Origin: Lachnospiraceae bacterium
GTDB lineage: Bacteria; Bacillota_A; Clostridia; Lachnospirales; Lachnospiraceae
Assembly: GCA_017522685.1 (NCBI GenBank)
Contig: JAFWYN010000005.1
Coordinates: 310,001 to 374,000, forward strand
Length of the DNA stretch: 64,000 bases
Direction: 5' to 3'
Each line of letters begins with the position of its first letter. The stretch's first letter is position 1. The position numbers were made by a program, and so were the translations under genes. Below, one piece after another: positions 25,014 to 34,516 of the stretch. The notes beneath the pieces were generated by a model. The model searched no databases, was not told the origin of the DNA, and saw only the letters and a program-made list of their open reading frames with translations.

Positions 25014-26384
25014 ATGGAAAGAAAAACTTTTACAATGGAGGAGCTGGTGGCGTATTGCAGCCAGTACGGATTTATTTATCAGGGAAGCGAGATTTACGGT
25101 GGCCTGGCCAATACCTGGGACTATGGCCCTTTGGGTACCAGACTGAAAAATCAGATTAAGGATGCTTGGCGCTACTTTTTCATCCAGATGAGGGAAAACA
25201 GCTACGAGGTGGATGCGGATATCCTGATGAACCCCAAGGTGTGGGAGGCCAGCGGACATTTGGCAGGCTTTACGGACCCGCTTTTGGACTGTAAGGAGTG
25301 TAAGACCAGACACCGTGCCGACAATTTAATCAATGAATATGACAGCAGTGTAAATGCGGATGCTTTGACCCAGGAGGAAATGCTGGACTTTATCCGTTCC
25401 AAGCATGTTCCCTGCCCCGTATGCGGAAAGTCTAATTTTACGGATATCCGTCAGTTTAATCTGATGTTCGAAACGAAAAGGGGTGTGACCAGTGATAATG
25501 CGGGAACCATATACTTACGCCCGGAAAATGCCCAGGGTGAGTATGTAAATTACTTAAATGTGCTTCGTTCCATGCGTGCCAAGCTGCCCTTCAGCATCGG
25601 TCAAATCGGTAAGGCCTTTCGTAACGAGATTACGCCGAAAAACTTTACCTTCCGTACCATCGAATTTGAGCAGATGGAGTACCAGACCTTTTGTAAGGAG
25701 GGCACGGACAATGATTTATATGAGTATTTTAAGGAGTATGGTAAGGAATTTTTTGAGTATTTGGGACTGCCCGCAGATAAGTTGCGTTTCCACGACCATG
25801 AGAAGTTGGCCCATTATGCTAAGGCGGCTTGCGATATTGAGTACCTCTTCCCCTTCGGCTGGGGTGAAATCAACGGTACCCACAACCGTACTGACTTCGA
25901 TTTGAGCCGCCATCAGGAATACTCCGGCAAGTCCATGGAGTACTTCGACGAAAGCACCAAGGAAAAATACATCCCCTATGTCATCGAATCCACCTATGGT
26001 GTGGACCGTATCGTGTTGGCCATTCTTTTTGAGGGACTGTGTGAGGAGGAGCTGGGAGAAGGAGACAGTCGCATCGTGTTCAAGGTGAAGCCGGCACTGG
26101 CGCCTATTAAGGTCAATGTACTGCCTCTGATTAAGAAGCGTCATGCAGAGGCTGCCAAGAAGCTGTACAAGGAGCTGAGCCGCCACTTTATGGTGCAGTA
26201 TGATGAGTCCGGAAGCATCGGTAAGAGATACCGTAGGGGAGATGCCATCGGTGTGCCTTTCGCAGTGACCATCGATGACAATACCTTGGAAAATGGTACC
26301 GTAACCATCCGAGACAGAGACAGTATGGAGCAAAAAGAGATTGCCTTAACAGATTTGGTGCACTATCTGCACGATAATCTGTAG
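25014..26384 (+). CDS. glyS: Glycyl-tRNA synthetase (single-chain class II)
   Basis: 456 residues from the ATG at 25014 (TTGGAGGACAAAAAC). The N-terminus 'TMEELVAYCSQYGFIYQGSE' and 'GGLANTWDYGPLGTRLKNQI' are the motif 1 region. Motif 2 is 'FRNEITPKNFTFRTIEFEQM', motif 3 'ESTYGVDRIVLAILFEGL', and the C-terminal anticodon-binding domain starts near 'LAPIKVNVLPLIKK'. This is the alpha-2 type used by most Bacillota with this T-box and by eukaryotes, not the GlyQ/GlyS two-subunit type. It charges tRNA-Gly and is controlled by the T-box just upstream. Confidence 0.97.
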   Translation: MERKTFTMEELVAYCSQYGFIYQGSEIYGGLANTWDYGPLGTRLKNQIKDAWRYFFIQMRENSYEVDADILMNPKVWEASGHLAGFTDPLLDCKECKTRHRADNLINEYDSSVNADALTQEEMLDFIRSKHVPCPVCGKSNFTDIRQFNLMFETKRGVTSDNAGTIYLRPENAQGEYVNYLNVLRSMRAKLPFSIGQIGKAFRNEITPKNFTFRTIEFEQMEYQTFCKEGTDNDLYEYFKEYGKEFFEYLGLPADKLRFHDHEKLAHYAKAACDIEYLFPFGWGEINGTHNRTDFDLSRHQEYSGKSMEYFDESTKEKYIPYVIESTYGVDRIVLAILFEGLCEEELGEGDSRIVFKVKPALAPIKVNVLPLIKKRHAEAAKKLYKELSRHFMVQYDESGSIGKRYRRGDAIGVPFAVTIDDNTLENGTVTIRDRDSMEQKEIALTDLVHYLHDNL

Positions 26385-26402
26385 CAACCTCCTGAATGAA
26401 AA

Positions 26403-28175
26403 CTATATGACCTGCTCGGCATATTGCAAAGGGATACCGTAGGTTTTTTCGTAAATATCCTTCCAAATCTGAAAATTCTGCTCCATCATGTTGCGAATGT
26501 TTTCGGCCTTGGATTTGCCCGCCTCGGGATAAATGGGCGGTGTCACATGGATGGTGTATTCCTGTACGAAGAAGCCGTTATCATCCACCACATCACTGTC
26601 CTCCATAGTGATAAAGCAGGGCAGTACCGGCACATTATTTCGTACCGCAAAGGTGAAACCACCTTTTTTCAGGGGCTTGGGTTTTTTATAGTTCCACCAC
26701 ATGCTTTGTTCCGGATAGATTAACATGAAATGTCCGTCCTGCAATACCTGATCCACGGAAGTCATAAACTTCTTCATAGTTTCCTTGTTGGAGCTTAAGG
26801 GGAAGGTATTGCAGTTACGCATGAGGATGCCGTAAAAGCCCGGAAAACTGGTATAATTACCCTCCCGGATGATTCTGTAAAAGTTACGGTGCTTCTGCCC
26901 GGAAGCCTCATAAGCCAGCTGCATGGCGAAGCTGTCCATGGCATTGAAGTGATTACAGGTGATAATGGCGCCTGAGGTAAGACCGGCATAATGCTCAATG
27001 CCTTTGATTTCCTTGATGATAAGCTTGCGGTCACTGATTAAGCCATTCACATACTTTCGGGCGATGGCATAGGCAAATTTGCTTTTAATCTTGCTGCGTA
27101 TTTTCTTTCGCAGGTAATCAATATTCTCCGGCAGCAGCTCTTTGGTGGGGGGATCCTCTTCCACATCCTCATCAAAGCGGCCTTCCCGCTCCAGCTTGGC
27201 GATTTTATCCATAATCATCAGGCGGTCCTTGGACTTATGGGTACCATTCTGTTTCAGCTTCAGATAATTGTTTTCCTTATGAATCTCGTAAAGCGCCGTT
27301 TGCATCAGCCGTTCACAGCATAAGCTGTCTTTCTTGCGCTCTTCGTCAGTATAATTCTCCAGCACTTGGCGGATTTCTTCGTACACAAAGGTTTCCTTTG
27401 CATATTTCCAGAAATACTCCCCAAAGCGGCAGTCCTCATAATGCCAGGGCTTGGAGACCATGATATAATGCAGAACCTTAAAGGTATCCTCTGAGTAAGG
27501 GATTTCACCGAATACTTCCATGTTCCACTGCTGTTCCAGCCATAGAACCTTATCCTTGCATAAAAGATTCAGATAGTCCTCATCCTGGGTTACCACGAAG
27601 GTATAATCGCCCAGAAGTGCCACAAATTGATCCAAAATATGATTTTCTCGGAAGGCCTTGCAGTTAATTAGCAGGAGACCGGCGTTAAAGTATTGGTTTC
27701 TGTTAATTCCCAGCACCTGCTCCGCATAGTCTCCGTACACGGGGGTCTGTACCATCACCTGCTCATGAGCCGCACCCACATAGCAGTCTCTCAAATCTTT
27801 ATGGTACAGTTCGGCCATATCCCCAAGCACGATGGTATCGCTGTCGATATAAATGGCCTTATCATATTCCGGGAACATCTCTGCAATAAACATGCGGTAA
27901 TAAGTGGTCTTGGAATAATAGTCCCTAATGGGTAAGTGGTCACTTACAGTGTCCAGATAGGTTTTTACATCCACAAAATCAATCTGAAAATGTGCTTCGC
28001 ACATGGTTTTTATCCGGTCCTGTATCTTAGGTTCAATATCTGTATGTAAAATATAGGCCTTGTACCGATATTCCTTGGAAGCATTGGCTATGACTGACTT
28101 TAAGGATACGATTGTATATTTTACAAAAGCATTGTCACATGCCCAGAAAATGGGTATTACTTCTCCCGTCTTCAT
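26403..28175 (-). CDS. Fusion: GT8 glycosyltransferase + PlsC-like acyltransferase
   Basis: 590 residues, start 28175 behind GATGGAGGG. Residues 8-280 are family 8 glycosyltransferase: 'PIFWACDNAFVKYTIVSLKS', DxD motif in 'KAIYIDSDTIVLGDMAEL', and 'NQYFNAGLLLINCKAF'. A linker of about 100 residues, rich in charge, follows. Residues 385-590 are a lysophospholipid acyltransferase fold: 'AIITCNHFNAMDSFAMQLA' (NHxxxxD), 'MLIYPEQSMWW' (EGT-like region) and 'KPLKKGGFTFAVRNNVPVLP'. One polypeptide would thus carry sugar transfer and acyl transfer. The next two upstream genes encode separate GT8 and PlsC proteins, pointing to glycolipid or membrane-anchored polymer synthesis. Confidence 0.88.
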   Translation of the reverse strand: MKTGEVIPIFWACDNAFVKYTIVSLKSVIANASKEYRYKAYILHTDIEPKIQDRIKTMCEAHFQIDFVDVKTYLDTVSDHLPIRDYYSKTTYYRMFIAEMFPEYDKAIYIDSDTIVLGDMAELYHKDLRDCYVGAAHEQVMVQTPVYGDYAEQVLGINRNQYFNAGLLLINCKAFRENHILDQFVALLGDYTFVVTQDEDYLNLLCKDKVLWLEQQWNMEVFGEIPYSEDTFKVLHYIMVSKPWHYEDCRFGEYFWKYAKETFVYEEIRQVLENYTDEERKKDSLCCERLMQTALYEIHKENNYLKLKQNGTHKSKDRLMIMDKIAKLEREGRFDEDVEEDPPTKELLPENIDYLRKKIRSKIKSKFAYAIARKYVNGLISDRKLIIKEIKGIEHYAGLTSGAIITCNHFNAMDSFAMQLAYEASGQKHRNFYRIIREGNYTSFPGFYGILMRNCNTFPLSSNKETMKKFMTSVDQVLQDGHFMLIYPEQSMWWNYKKPKPLKKGGFTFAVRNNVPVLPCFITMEDSDVVDDNGFFVQEYTIHVTPPIYPEAGKSKAENIRNMMEQNFQIWKDIYEKTYGIPLQYAEQVI

Positions 28176-29019
28176 TCTTTTTTCCCTCCATCATCTCTCT
28201 GTCAAATTTTTTTCGTAAGTAAATATATTCAAATAAAATATCATCGAATTCATAGTAACCGAATACCTTATGTACTTTTCCCACCATCCATTGTTTGATA
28301 TTGTCCGTATGGGGGTAGGGAAGGTAAAACAACCGTTTGGAAAAATGCCTCACCACCGTATGCTTATGCAGGAATTTCTGGTCATTAAACCTCTGGGGCA
28401 ACATTTTTTTGCGGGTGGTTGAGCGGTAAATGGCGCTTTGGTCTGCAAATGTCAGCTTCTTGGTCTTGATTAGCTCTCTTGCCTTTTGTAAAAGTCTTGT
28501 CCGTTTCATTTCTGCCAGGTTAAACAGAAGCACACCGGCGTTAATATAGTTACGATGCAGCAGATACTTGCCGTAGTGGTCCCTGGCAGCTGCATATTCA
28601 TAGCCCTCGATATCTATGTCATAAAGTAAATGTATATCACGGTTAAACAGTAAGTCCACATCCAAATACAACAGCTTATCCGGCATGCCCGGCACCAAAT
28701 CCGCAAACAAACGAAGCAAAGTGTAGGGGGAGCAATAGGCCATTTCGTTGGGACAGTGAGCAAATTCCTGTTCATAAATCTCTGATACATCCACCCGAAT
28801 CACTCTGTTCTCCGGGTGATAAGGCTTGGCAATCTGCTCCAGGAAAGCTACTTCCTGTTCGCTGATGGCCGTATATTCCGGTTTAATGCGGGTGATGTCC
28901 ATGGTGTATATATAAAAGCAAAAGGGTTCGCTGCAGTCACTTCGCATGAAAATGGAAAGCATACAGGTTATCATACCGTCCAACACTTTACTGTTGCCGG
29001 AAAATAAAATGTTAATCAT
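28135..29019 (-). CDS. GT8 family glycosyltransferase
   Basis: 294 residues. 'NILFSGNSKVLDGMITCMLS' start, 'KLLYLDVDLLFNRDIHLLYD' with the DxD metal site, 'RNYINAGVLLFNLAEMKRT' and 'KFLHKHTVVRHFSKRL' follow the family order. The 3' end overlaps the fusion gene by 41 bases and the 5' end overlaps the acyltransferase gene by 8, so the three are translationally linked. The donor sugar and acceptor are unknown. Confidence 0.9.
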   Translation of the reverse strand: MINILFSGNSKVLDGMITCMLSIFMRSDCSEPFCFYIYTMDITRIKPEYTAISEQEVAFLEQIAKPYHPENRVIRVDVSEIYEQEFAHCPNEMAYCSPYTLLRLFADLVPGMPDKLLYLDVDLLFNRDIHLLYDIDIEGYEYAAARDHYGKYLLHRNYINAGVLLFNLAEMKRTRLLQKARELIKTKKLTFADQSAIYRSTTRKKMLPQRFNDQKFLHKHTVVRHFSKRLFYLPYPHTDNIKQWMVGKVHKVFGYYEFDDILFEYIYLRKKFDREMMEGKKNEDGRSNTHFLGM

Positions 29020-29794
29020 CCTTTTCCCCCTTTTTGATATACTTGATTTTCTCCACGGTGTTCAGTCGGGAACGCTCTGTCATGGTGGCATATACCCGAT
29101 CACGAAGTTCTTTTCGCTGAGCCGGACCTTTCAAAGCAGAGTCCGGATAGAAGGGACCGTCCACATAGGTCACCAATCTTGGTGTTTTGCGCCATCTACG
29201 TGCCTGATAGGTATTGGTGAAGCAAAACACAGGCACCTTTTGCTGTATGGGATAGCGCAACGAGGTATCCTTAAAGGGACGTATGCCGGTATAGTAGGGC
29301 CAGATATGTGCTTCCGGGTAAATGGTAACGGCATGCTTTTGGCTGATGCGGGTTTCCACCGCCTGCAGAAAGTTTTTAGTGGCCCCCGCATCATCCGGCA
29401 GGGGTAAGGCACCCAAGCTGGGAGTAATCCGCCCTAAGAAAGGCATGGATACATTATTGGGGTGCACAATCACATATGTATCCTTTGGTGTACTGATCAT
29501 GGTAGGAATCAGGGCATCCGCCAGGAAATGGGTGTGATTGCCATACAAAAACCATCCGGTATTCTTAGCCTGCTTCACTGCACCTCTATTTACTATCTTA
29601 TGCCCGAAATAAAGCTTTAAGTAAAGGTATGCCAGAGGTGTGGCAATGATACGGTACCAAAAGAAATGGGTAAACTTTTTCCACACGCCCGAATAAATAT
29701 ATTGATAATTCTCATCAATTCTTTTAGGGGTTATAACAGCAGTGGAAAATTCATCATTCAGTTCATCCTCATAATAAATCACCTGTTGTTCCAT
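29012..29794 (-). CDS. PlsC-like 1-acyl-glycerol-3-phosphate acyltransferase family protein
   Basis: 260 residues. 'GWFLYGNHTHFLADALIPTM' is the NHxxxxD catalytic block, 'FLGRITPSLGALPLPDDAGA' the second, 'AVTIYPEAHIWPYYTGIRPF' the third (PEAH in place of the usual PEGT), and 'VPVFCFTNTYQ' the fourth. It lacks a clear TM anchor apart from 'FWYRIIATPLAYLYLKLYFG'. It is first in the minus-strand cluster and probably transfers an acyl chain to a glycerolipid or glycolipid. Confidence 0.85.
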   Translation of the reverse strand: MEQQVIYYEDELNDEFSTAVITPKRIDENYQYIYSGVWKKFTHFFWYRIIATPLAYLYLKLYFGHKIVNRGAVKQAKNTGWFLYGNHTHFLADALIPTMISTPKDTYVIVHPNNVSMPFLGRITPSLGALPLPDDAGATKNFLQAVETRISQKHAVTIYPEAHIWPYYTGIRPFKDTSLRYPIQQKVPVFCFTNTYQARRWRKTPRLVTYVDGPFYPDSALKGPAQRKELRDRVYATMTERSRLNTVEKIKYIKKGEKDD

Positions 29795-30096
29795 TTAACG
29801 TACTCCGATAACAAATAACTCTACACGTAGTAATTATAACCACGTCCAAAAGATATGTCAACTACTTGATGAAACATACATGAATTTGCACGATAACCTA
29901 TCCTAATATGCACTTTTTTGACTTTAAATGTTGGGGAAGTTTTCATATACTAATATCAACAGATGAAGTTACTGTTAATTGATTTTTTAGTGGTATGGAA
30001 ATTGTGCGAGTACAGTGGTGGAGATTAAGAAGAATTGCGAAGCAATTCTTGTAATTGTCGCCGCCGGAGACAATTTATTATGAGGGGGACCAATAA
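29795..30096. other. 302-base divergent intergenic region
   Basis: Lies between the divergently transcribed acyltransferase (29794, minus) and YbjQ-like (30097, plus) genes. It holds copy 2 of the 53-base repeat (29997-30049), followed by a hairpin AATTGTC...GACAATT around 30053-30072. The rest is AT-rich sequence with no clear gene; promoters for both directions are expected but none is convincing. Confidence 0.5.
29997..30049. repeat. 53-base dispersed repeat, copy 2
   Basis: GGAAATTGTGCGAGTACAG through GAATTGCGAAGCAATTCT. It differs from 5619-5671 at three positions and has the same orientation. After the shared part the flanks diverge at once. Confidence 0.75.
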
Positions 30097-30417
30097 ATGA
30101 TTTGTACAACAACACCTTCGGTAGAAGGATATCGTATCGTAGAGTATAAGGGTATCGTTTTTGGAGAAGTGATTTCCGGTGTAAACGTGATTAAAGATTT
30201 TACCGCAGGATTATCCAATTTCTTCGGAGGACGCAGTAGTACTTATGAGGATGAACTGGTGAAGGCCAGAACACAGGCTATGCAGGAAATGGAGCAGAGA
30301 GCCGCAGCAATTGGTGCTAACGCTGTAGTGGGCGTGGACATAGATTATGAGGTTTTGGGGGCAGATAACGGAATGTTGATGGTTACCGCCAGCGGAACTG
30401 CAGTAGTAGTACAATAA
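30097..30417 (+). CDS. YbjQ/UPF0145 family protein
   Basis: 106 residues, ATG 30097 after GAGGGGGACC. The whole protein follows the family: '[20 protein letters not shown]' N-terminus, '[20 protein letters not shown]' helix and '[12 protein letters not shown]...[13 protein letters not shown]' beta-rich end. The domain is described as heavy-metal-binding or of unknown function and forms pentamers in solved structures. Convergent with the GlsB-like gene, sharing a terminator. Confidence 0.92.
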   Translation: MICTTTPSVEGYRIVEYKGIVFGEVISGVNVIKDFTAGLSNFFGGRSSTYEDELVKARTQAMQEMEQRAAAIGANAVVGVDIDYEVLGADNGMLMVTASGTAVVVQ

Positions 30418-30462
30418 GGATTGGCTGAGCATTACAGGGGGGAGATAGTAGTGCGAAGCAAA

Positions 30463-30504
30463 AAAATACCGTCTATGACCTGGGGGGGACATAGACGGTA
30501 TTTT
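30463..30504. terminator. Bidirectional terminator
   Basis: AAAATACCGTCTATG (30463-30477) and CATAGACGGTATTTT (30490-30504) form a perfect 15-base stem between convergent genes. Confidence 0.9.
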
Positions 30505-30514
30505 AAGTTGCTTC

Positions 30515-30754
30515 TTATTTTTTCTTGATAAATCTTACCACTGCGATTACTACGCAGGAACCAAGAACACCGCTGATAATAGCACCGATAATGTTGGTTG
30601 CGCCGAATCCGATTAATCCTAAAAGGAATCCGCCAACTACACCACCGATAACACCAAGGATTACGTTAAACAGTAAGCCGTAACCGGTCTTCATAATGAT
30701 GCCTGCTAACCATCCGCAGATACCGCCGATGATAAGAGAAATGATAATATTCAT
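30515..30754 (-). CDS. GlsB/YeaQ/YmgE family membrane protein
   Basis: 79 residues, start 30754 with AGGAGGTAGATTG upstream. Three short glycine-rich TM helices: 'IIISLIIGGICGWLAGIIMK', 'NVILGVIGGVVGGFLLGLIG' and 'IIGAIISGVLGSCVVIAVVR'. This is the transglycosylase-associated / GlsB family, often induced by stress; the biochemical role is unknown. Confidence 0.93.
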   Translation of the reverse strand: MNIIISLIIGGICGWLAGIIMKTGYGLLFNVILGVIGGVVGGFLLGLIGFGATNIIGAIISGVLGSCVVIAVVRFIKKK

Positions 30755-30839
30755 AACAATCTACCTCCTTTTACATTGTGTATTTCACCTTTTATATTAT
30801 CGACAAAATGTCAAATTACTTAAGGGCATTTGACAAATT

Positions 30840-32834
30840 TTACTTATTTAATCCCTTTGATTCACTTAAGGTAATACCGTTGCCGGCAGTTCCCAGAGGA
30901 ATTTCGTGGTCCAAACCTACGAACTTGCCGTTTTCCTGCCAGAGTGCTTCTTTTACAAAGGCATACTTTTCTTCGTCCCAGGTCTTGAAATCATCCAGCA
31001 CCAATCCCCCGGTGTCACCGGAGTTGGCATTGAAGCACCAGAAGGTGTGGTGGAGATTATAATTCTGGATGAGGGTGCGCATATGGGTCATCCAGGTCAG
31101 GTTGGGCTCTCGCATGAAGCCGCCCCATTCGCCGATTAACAGGGGGGCAGTACCGTCCTCGTGGATGTAGAGCCAATTGTCATGCCAGCAATCCTTATAA
31201 AGGGAGTCGTAATTGTAGCCGGCCTTGAACCAAGGCTGCTGGTAAACCGTAGGACCGTAATCGTGAGGAGAATATACCAACTTGTCCTGATGCTTACCCA
31301 AATCAATGGGGTAATCCGCCACGCCTCGTAAATTGCCGCCCCACCAGTTGAAATAGTAATCCTTGTCGTTGGTGGAATGGTAGTCTCCGTTGGTCTTGAT
31401 ATCGATAGGGTAAATCTCCGTACCCTCTACCATAATCAATACATTGGGGTTCTTTTCCAGTACCTTCAGAGCGGTTTGCTCTGCGATGTATTTCCAGTTG
31501 TTCTGATCCTTAGAGTCATTCCAGATAGCCTTGTCTTGTTCGTAAGGTTTACCATGGGGCTCGTTCTTTAAGTCATAAGCGATAATGGTATCATCCTTGG
31601 CATAGCGTTCGGCCATCCAAACCAGGGCTTCCTGATACTTCTCGGTAGTGATGTTGCCGTTGTACCACAAATTGGCCATATGTCCCATGCTGTCTGTCTT
31701 GGCCGAGTGGATATCAATCATGACCTTCAGTCCACATGCACGGAATTGGCCCAGAATATAGTCGAAAATCTCTAAGCTGTTCATACCCACCAGATAGTAA
31801 TTGGTGGCATTGTTAAAGTTTGCGGTAGGGTATACACCGTTCTTCCACTGCAAAATCAGTTCTGCAGACATGGGGATACGAATCAGGTTAAAGCCATGGT
31901 CTGCAATGCTTTGGATGGAAGTATTTAAGTCAGAGTTCCAAAGTCCATCAAAGATATTGGTGCCGGTATTGTAGCCGAACCAGTTTACGCCGGTAAGCCA
32001 TACCTGCTTACCGTCCTTGTCCACGATTTTGTTGCCCTCTACATGAAGCCAGTCGTCGGTGGTGGGTACAGGTACCTCCAGTGCGCCCGGGTTAGAAGCG
32101 GTTTGATTGCCGCCCTGACTCTGCTGTCCCTGCTGGTTGCCGCCCTGATTCTGGGTCTGGGCAGTGGGAGCTTGAGTGGCTTTGAAATCTGCGGTAGCGC
32201 TGAAATCACCGGTCACGCCGGATACGATACAGCCCACTTCCTGAGTACCGTTTGCCGGTACAATGGAACTGTAATCCACATTGGTTACGGTCAGGATACC
32301 GTCCTTGATATCATAATTACCGCCCCAGCCTTCGGTCAGGGTAGCGTTGCCCACGTTTATCTGCACGGTCCAGCCATTTACATCCTTTTGCATGGTATTG
32401 GCCAGGGTGATGGTCAACTGGTGGAATACGGGATTTTGACCCCAGGAGTTAAAGGTGTCTACGTAGACCAAGAGTTCGCCGTTTTCTTCCGCTTTCGGTG
32501 TTTCCGTAGAAGAGGGTTCCTCCGTAGCTTCGGGCACGGAAGGTGCCTCTGTGGGAGCTTGTGTTACCTCTGTCTCCGGTGCTTTTGTGACTTCGGGGGC
32601 AGTATTTTCCTGAGGGGGTGCCTCAGTAGTTGCGCTTGTCTCCTGAGTGGGCGATTGGGCAGAAGTTCCGTTATCCCTAACCCCGGATGAGTCAGTGATG
32701 ATTGCATCACCTGCGGTAGTGTCCTTGGATGATTTTTCACCGGCTGCCTTTCCCAAGAAGAACGCCAGCAAAATCGCCAATAACAGCAACACAACCACAA
32801 AAGAAATGATTAAAATCCGTTTTTTATTTTTCAT
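30840..32834 (-). CDS. Membrane-anchored CBM2 - GH5 cellulase/endoglucanase
   Basis: 664 residues, start 32834 behind CGGAGGTAAC. N-terminal cytoplasmic KNKKR then a TM anchor at 7-28, and no signal-peptidase motif, so it stays on the membrane. A 90-residue Thr/Pro/Glu-rich linker leads to a CBM2-like sandwich (about 118-225; 'FNSWGQNPVFHQLTITLANT', 'LTEGWGGNYDIKDGILTVTN'). A second Gln/Gly-rich linker leads to GH5 (about 250-640): 'VWLTGVNWFGYNTGT', acid/base Glu in 'IIAYDLKNEPHGKPYE', 'VYSPHDYGPTVYQ' and nucleophile Glu in 'PLLIGEWGGFMREP'. It should cut beta-1,4-glucans at the cell surface. It stands alone. Confidence 0.95.
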   Translation of the reverse strand: MKNKKRILIISFVVVLLLLAILLAFFLGKAAGEKSSKDTTAGDAIITDSSGVRDNGTSAQSPTQETSATTEAPPQENTAPEVTKAPETEVTQAPTEAPSVPEATEEPSSTETPKAEENGELLVYVDTFNSWGQNPVFHQLTITLANTMQKDVNGWTVQINVGNATLTEGWGGNYDIKDGILTVTNVDYSSIVPANGTQEVGCIVSGVTGDFSATADFKATQAPTAQTQNQGGNQQGQQSQGGNQTASNPGALEVPVPTTDDWLHVEGNKIVDKDGKQVWLTGVNWFGYNTGTNIFDGLWNSDLNTSIQSIADHGFNLIRIPMSAELILQWKNGVYPTANFNNATNYYLVGMNSLEIFDYILGQFRACGLKVMIDIHSAKTDSMGHMANLWYNGNITTEKYQEALVWMAERYAKDDTIIAYDLKNEPHGKPYEQDKAIWNDSKDQNNWKYIAEQTALKVLEKNPNVLIMVEGTEIYPIDIKTNGDYHSTNDKDYYFNWWGGNLRGVADYPIDLGKHQDKLVYSPHDYGPTVYQQPWFKAGYNYDSLYKDCWHDNWLYIHEDGTAPLLIGEWGGFMREPNLTWMTHMRTLIQNYNLHHTFWCFNANSGDTGGLVLDDFKTWDEEKYAFVKEALWQENGKFVGLDHEIPLGTAGNGITLSESKGLNK

Positions 32835-32980
32835 GTTACGATTGTTACCTCCGTTTGTGATTATATAGAGTGTACCACAAAAGTTTATGTAAATACTAGT
32901 CGGATTTTTAGAGAAAATGTGATATAATGGAAAGGTAGGGCGTGTGAGTTCTGCGGAATAACGGAAAGAGAGATACCAAG

Positions 32981-34492
32981 ATGGAAAATAGACCGATTTA
33001 CAGACGAATTGAGGAAATTATACAGAAGGAAGGAAGACTGCGGGAGGACTTCCAACCGGAAGAAAGAGAGTATAAAGAAGGAGAGCTTTTGTTTGCCCCC
33101 GGTGCCTTGGAAGGAATCCTGGGTCATCATTCCTCCGGGAAGGGGGAGAAGACCTCTTTCATCCCGGTGCTGAAGCAGTATTTAAAGATGTCCTTGGGAG
33201 AGGCACTTCAGGAGTTTGAAAGCACAAAGGCGGACAGCTTCCAGACAGCTACCCTGCGGGGAAGTCTCTTACAGGAAATCATTGACCACCAGGTGGAGCT
33301 GGATGCAGGCAAGGTAGCTAATCTGGCCTATTGTTTTGCAGCCAACGGTCGCAAGGCAGAGACCGTAAAGCTGGGATTGACCATGCTGGCATTGTTTAAC
33401 TTCTCAGACAATCCTCAGGTGAGTCATATGTTAAAGACCCTGGGTTACTGCGAGGATTTTACGGATTATGTACTTATGAGTGTGGAGGAGTGGCCTGAGA
33501 GGCAGAAGCAGGATTGCTATTTTGAACTGGCGAAGAACCTCCATGGCTGGGGCAAAATCAATGTGGTGGAAATGCTGGAAGCGGATACGGAGGAGAAGAA
33601 GCAGTGGATTCTCTGCCATGGCTGTATGAATTCCGTATTGAATGCATATTTGGGTCTGATTTGTGCTGAGAAATGTGACTTGTTCGGTCGCCTGCAGAAG
33701 GGAGCTTTATCGGCAGAGGAGTTGGCAGGAGCTACGGATATTATGGAGGGACTGCTGGATGAAGGTCCCTGTTTGGGTATGTCTGCCCTGGACAAGCCCA
33801 TAGAGTTGACACTTATGTATCTGAAGGAAGTGGAGCAGTTTTTGAAGGCAGATTCTTTAGAAGACTCGGTTATCTATGTGGCTGAGTTAAGCAGAATCAA
33901 TGATTATTTTGCGGATGGTAAAATAGAAGATTCTGCTAAGGTATGTGAGAGGATTCAGGCAATTATTGATACCCTGGATGTGGACAAACTGTTAGCAGAA
34001 GGTTTAAGGAACCATACCTGGGAAAGTCTGCAGGTAGCGAATATGTGCAACAAGGATGTATGGCAGCCCTTATTGCAGTTAATCAAGGAAGATTTCCCTA
34101 AATATTTCAGATATTGCCACTATTTCCTGCAGAAAGGGCTTCTGGCAGAAGAATTTGTGGCACTCTGTGAAGAGAGAATAGATGCAGACTTGTATGATAA
34201 GGGTATGGGCAATCACATGGGTCTGAAGCTGAAGGAAGGTCAGGTACCCGTAGATATGGTAGTCCAGTATCTGGACCGCTATCCTTTGCAGGGCCGGAAA
34301 CTCATCGAAATCAGTATGGATTCCCCGGTCAGCCGTTGGAGACTGGTAGCCGGCAAAGCCTTGTTGGGCTGGGTGGAGAAGCTGAACAAGCCCCTTTCCG
34401 AGATTGCGCCGGATTTGTATAGTAAGGTAATGACCCTGCACATTATAGAAAGCAATGCAAATGCCAAGGAACAGTGGAGCAAGCTGATTTAA
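32981..34492 (+). CDS. All-helical protein of unknown function
   Basis: 503 residues, ATG 32981 with GAGAG about 9 bases upstream. I do not recognise a characterised family. The predicted content is almost wholly helical, with repeated helix pairs of 35-45 residues ('VANLAYCFAANGRKAETVKL', 'ARLVAGKALLGWVEKLN'-like segments), which suggests an ARM/HEAT or TPR-like solenoid. There is no signal peptide, TM helix or enzyme motif. It has 24 bases to the C39-like gene downstream and probably shares a transcript with it. Confidence 0.7.
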   Translation: MENRPIYRRIEEIIQKEGRLREDFQPEEREYKEGELLFAPGALEGILGHHSSGKGEKTSFIPVLKQYLKMSLGEALQEFESTKADSFQTATLRGSLLQEIIDHQVELDAGKVANLAYCFAANGRKAETVKLGLTMLALFNFSDNPQVSHMLKTLGYCEDFTDYVLMSVEEWPERQKQDCYFELAKNLHGWGKINVVEMLEADTEEKKQWILCHGCMNSVLNAYLGLICAEKCDLFGRLQKGALSAEELAGATDIMEGLLDEGPCLGMSALDKPIELTLMYLKEVEQFLKADSLEDSVIYVAELSRINDYFADGKIEDSAKVCERIQAIIDTLDVDKLLAEGLRNHTWESLQVANMCNKDVWQPLLQLIKEDFPKYFRYCHYFLQKGLLAEEFVALCEERIDADLYDKGMGNHMGLKLKEGQVPVDMVVQYLDRYPLQGRKLIEISMDSPVSRWRLVAGKALLGWVEKLNKPLSEIAPDLYSKVMTLHIIESNANAKEQWSKLI

Positions 34493-34516
34493 AGGCAGGA
34501 AGGTTGTGGAGGAACC

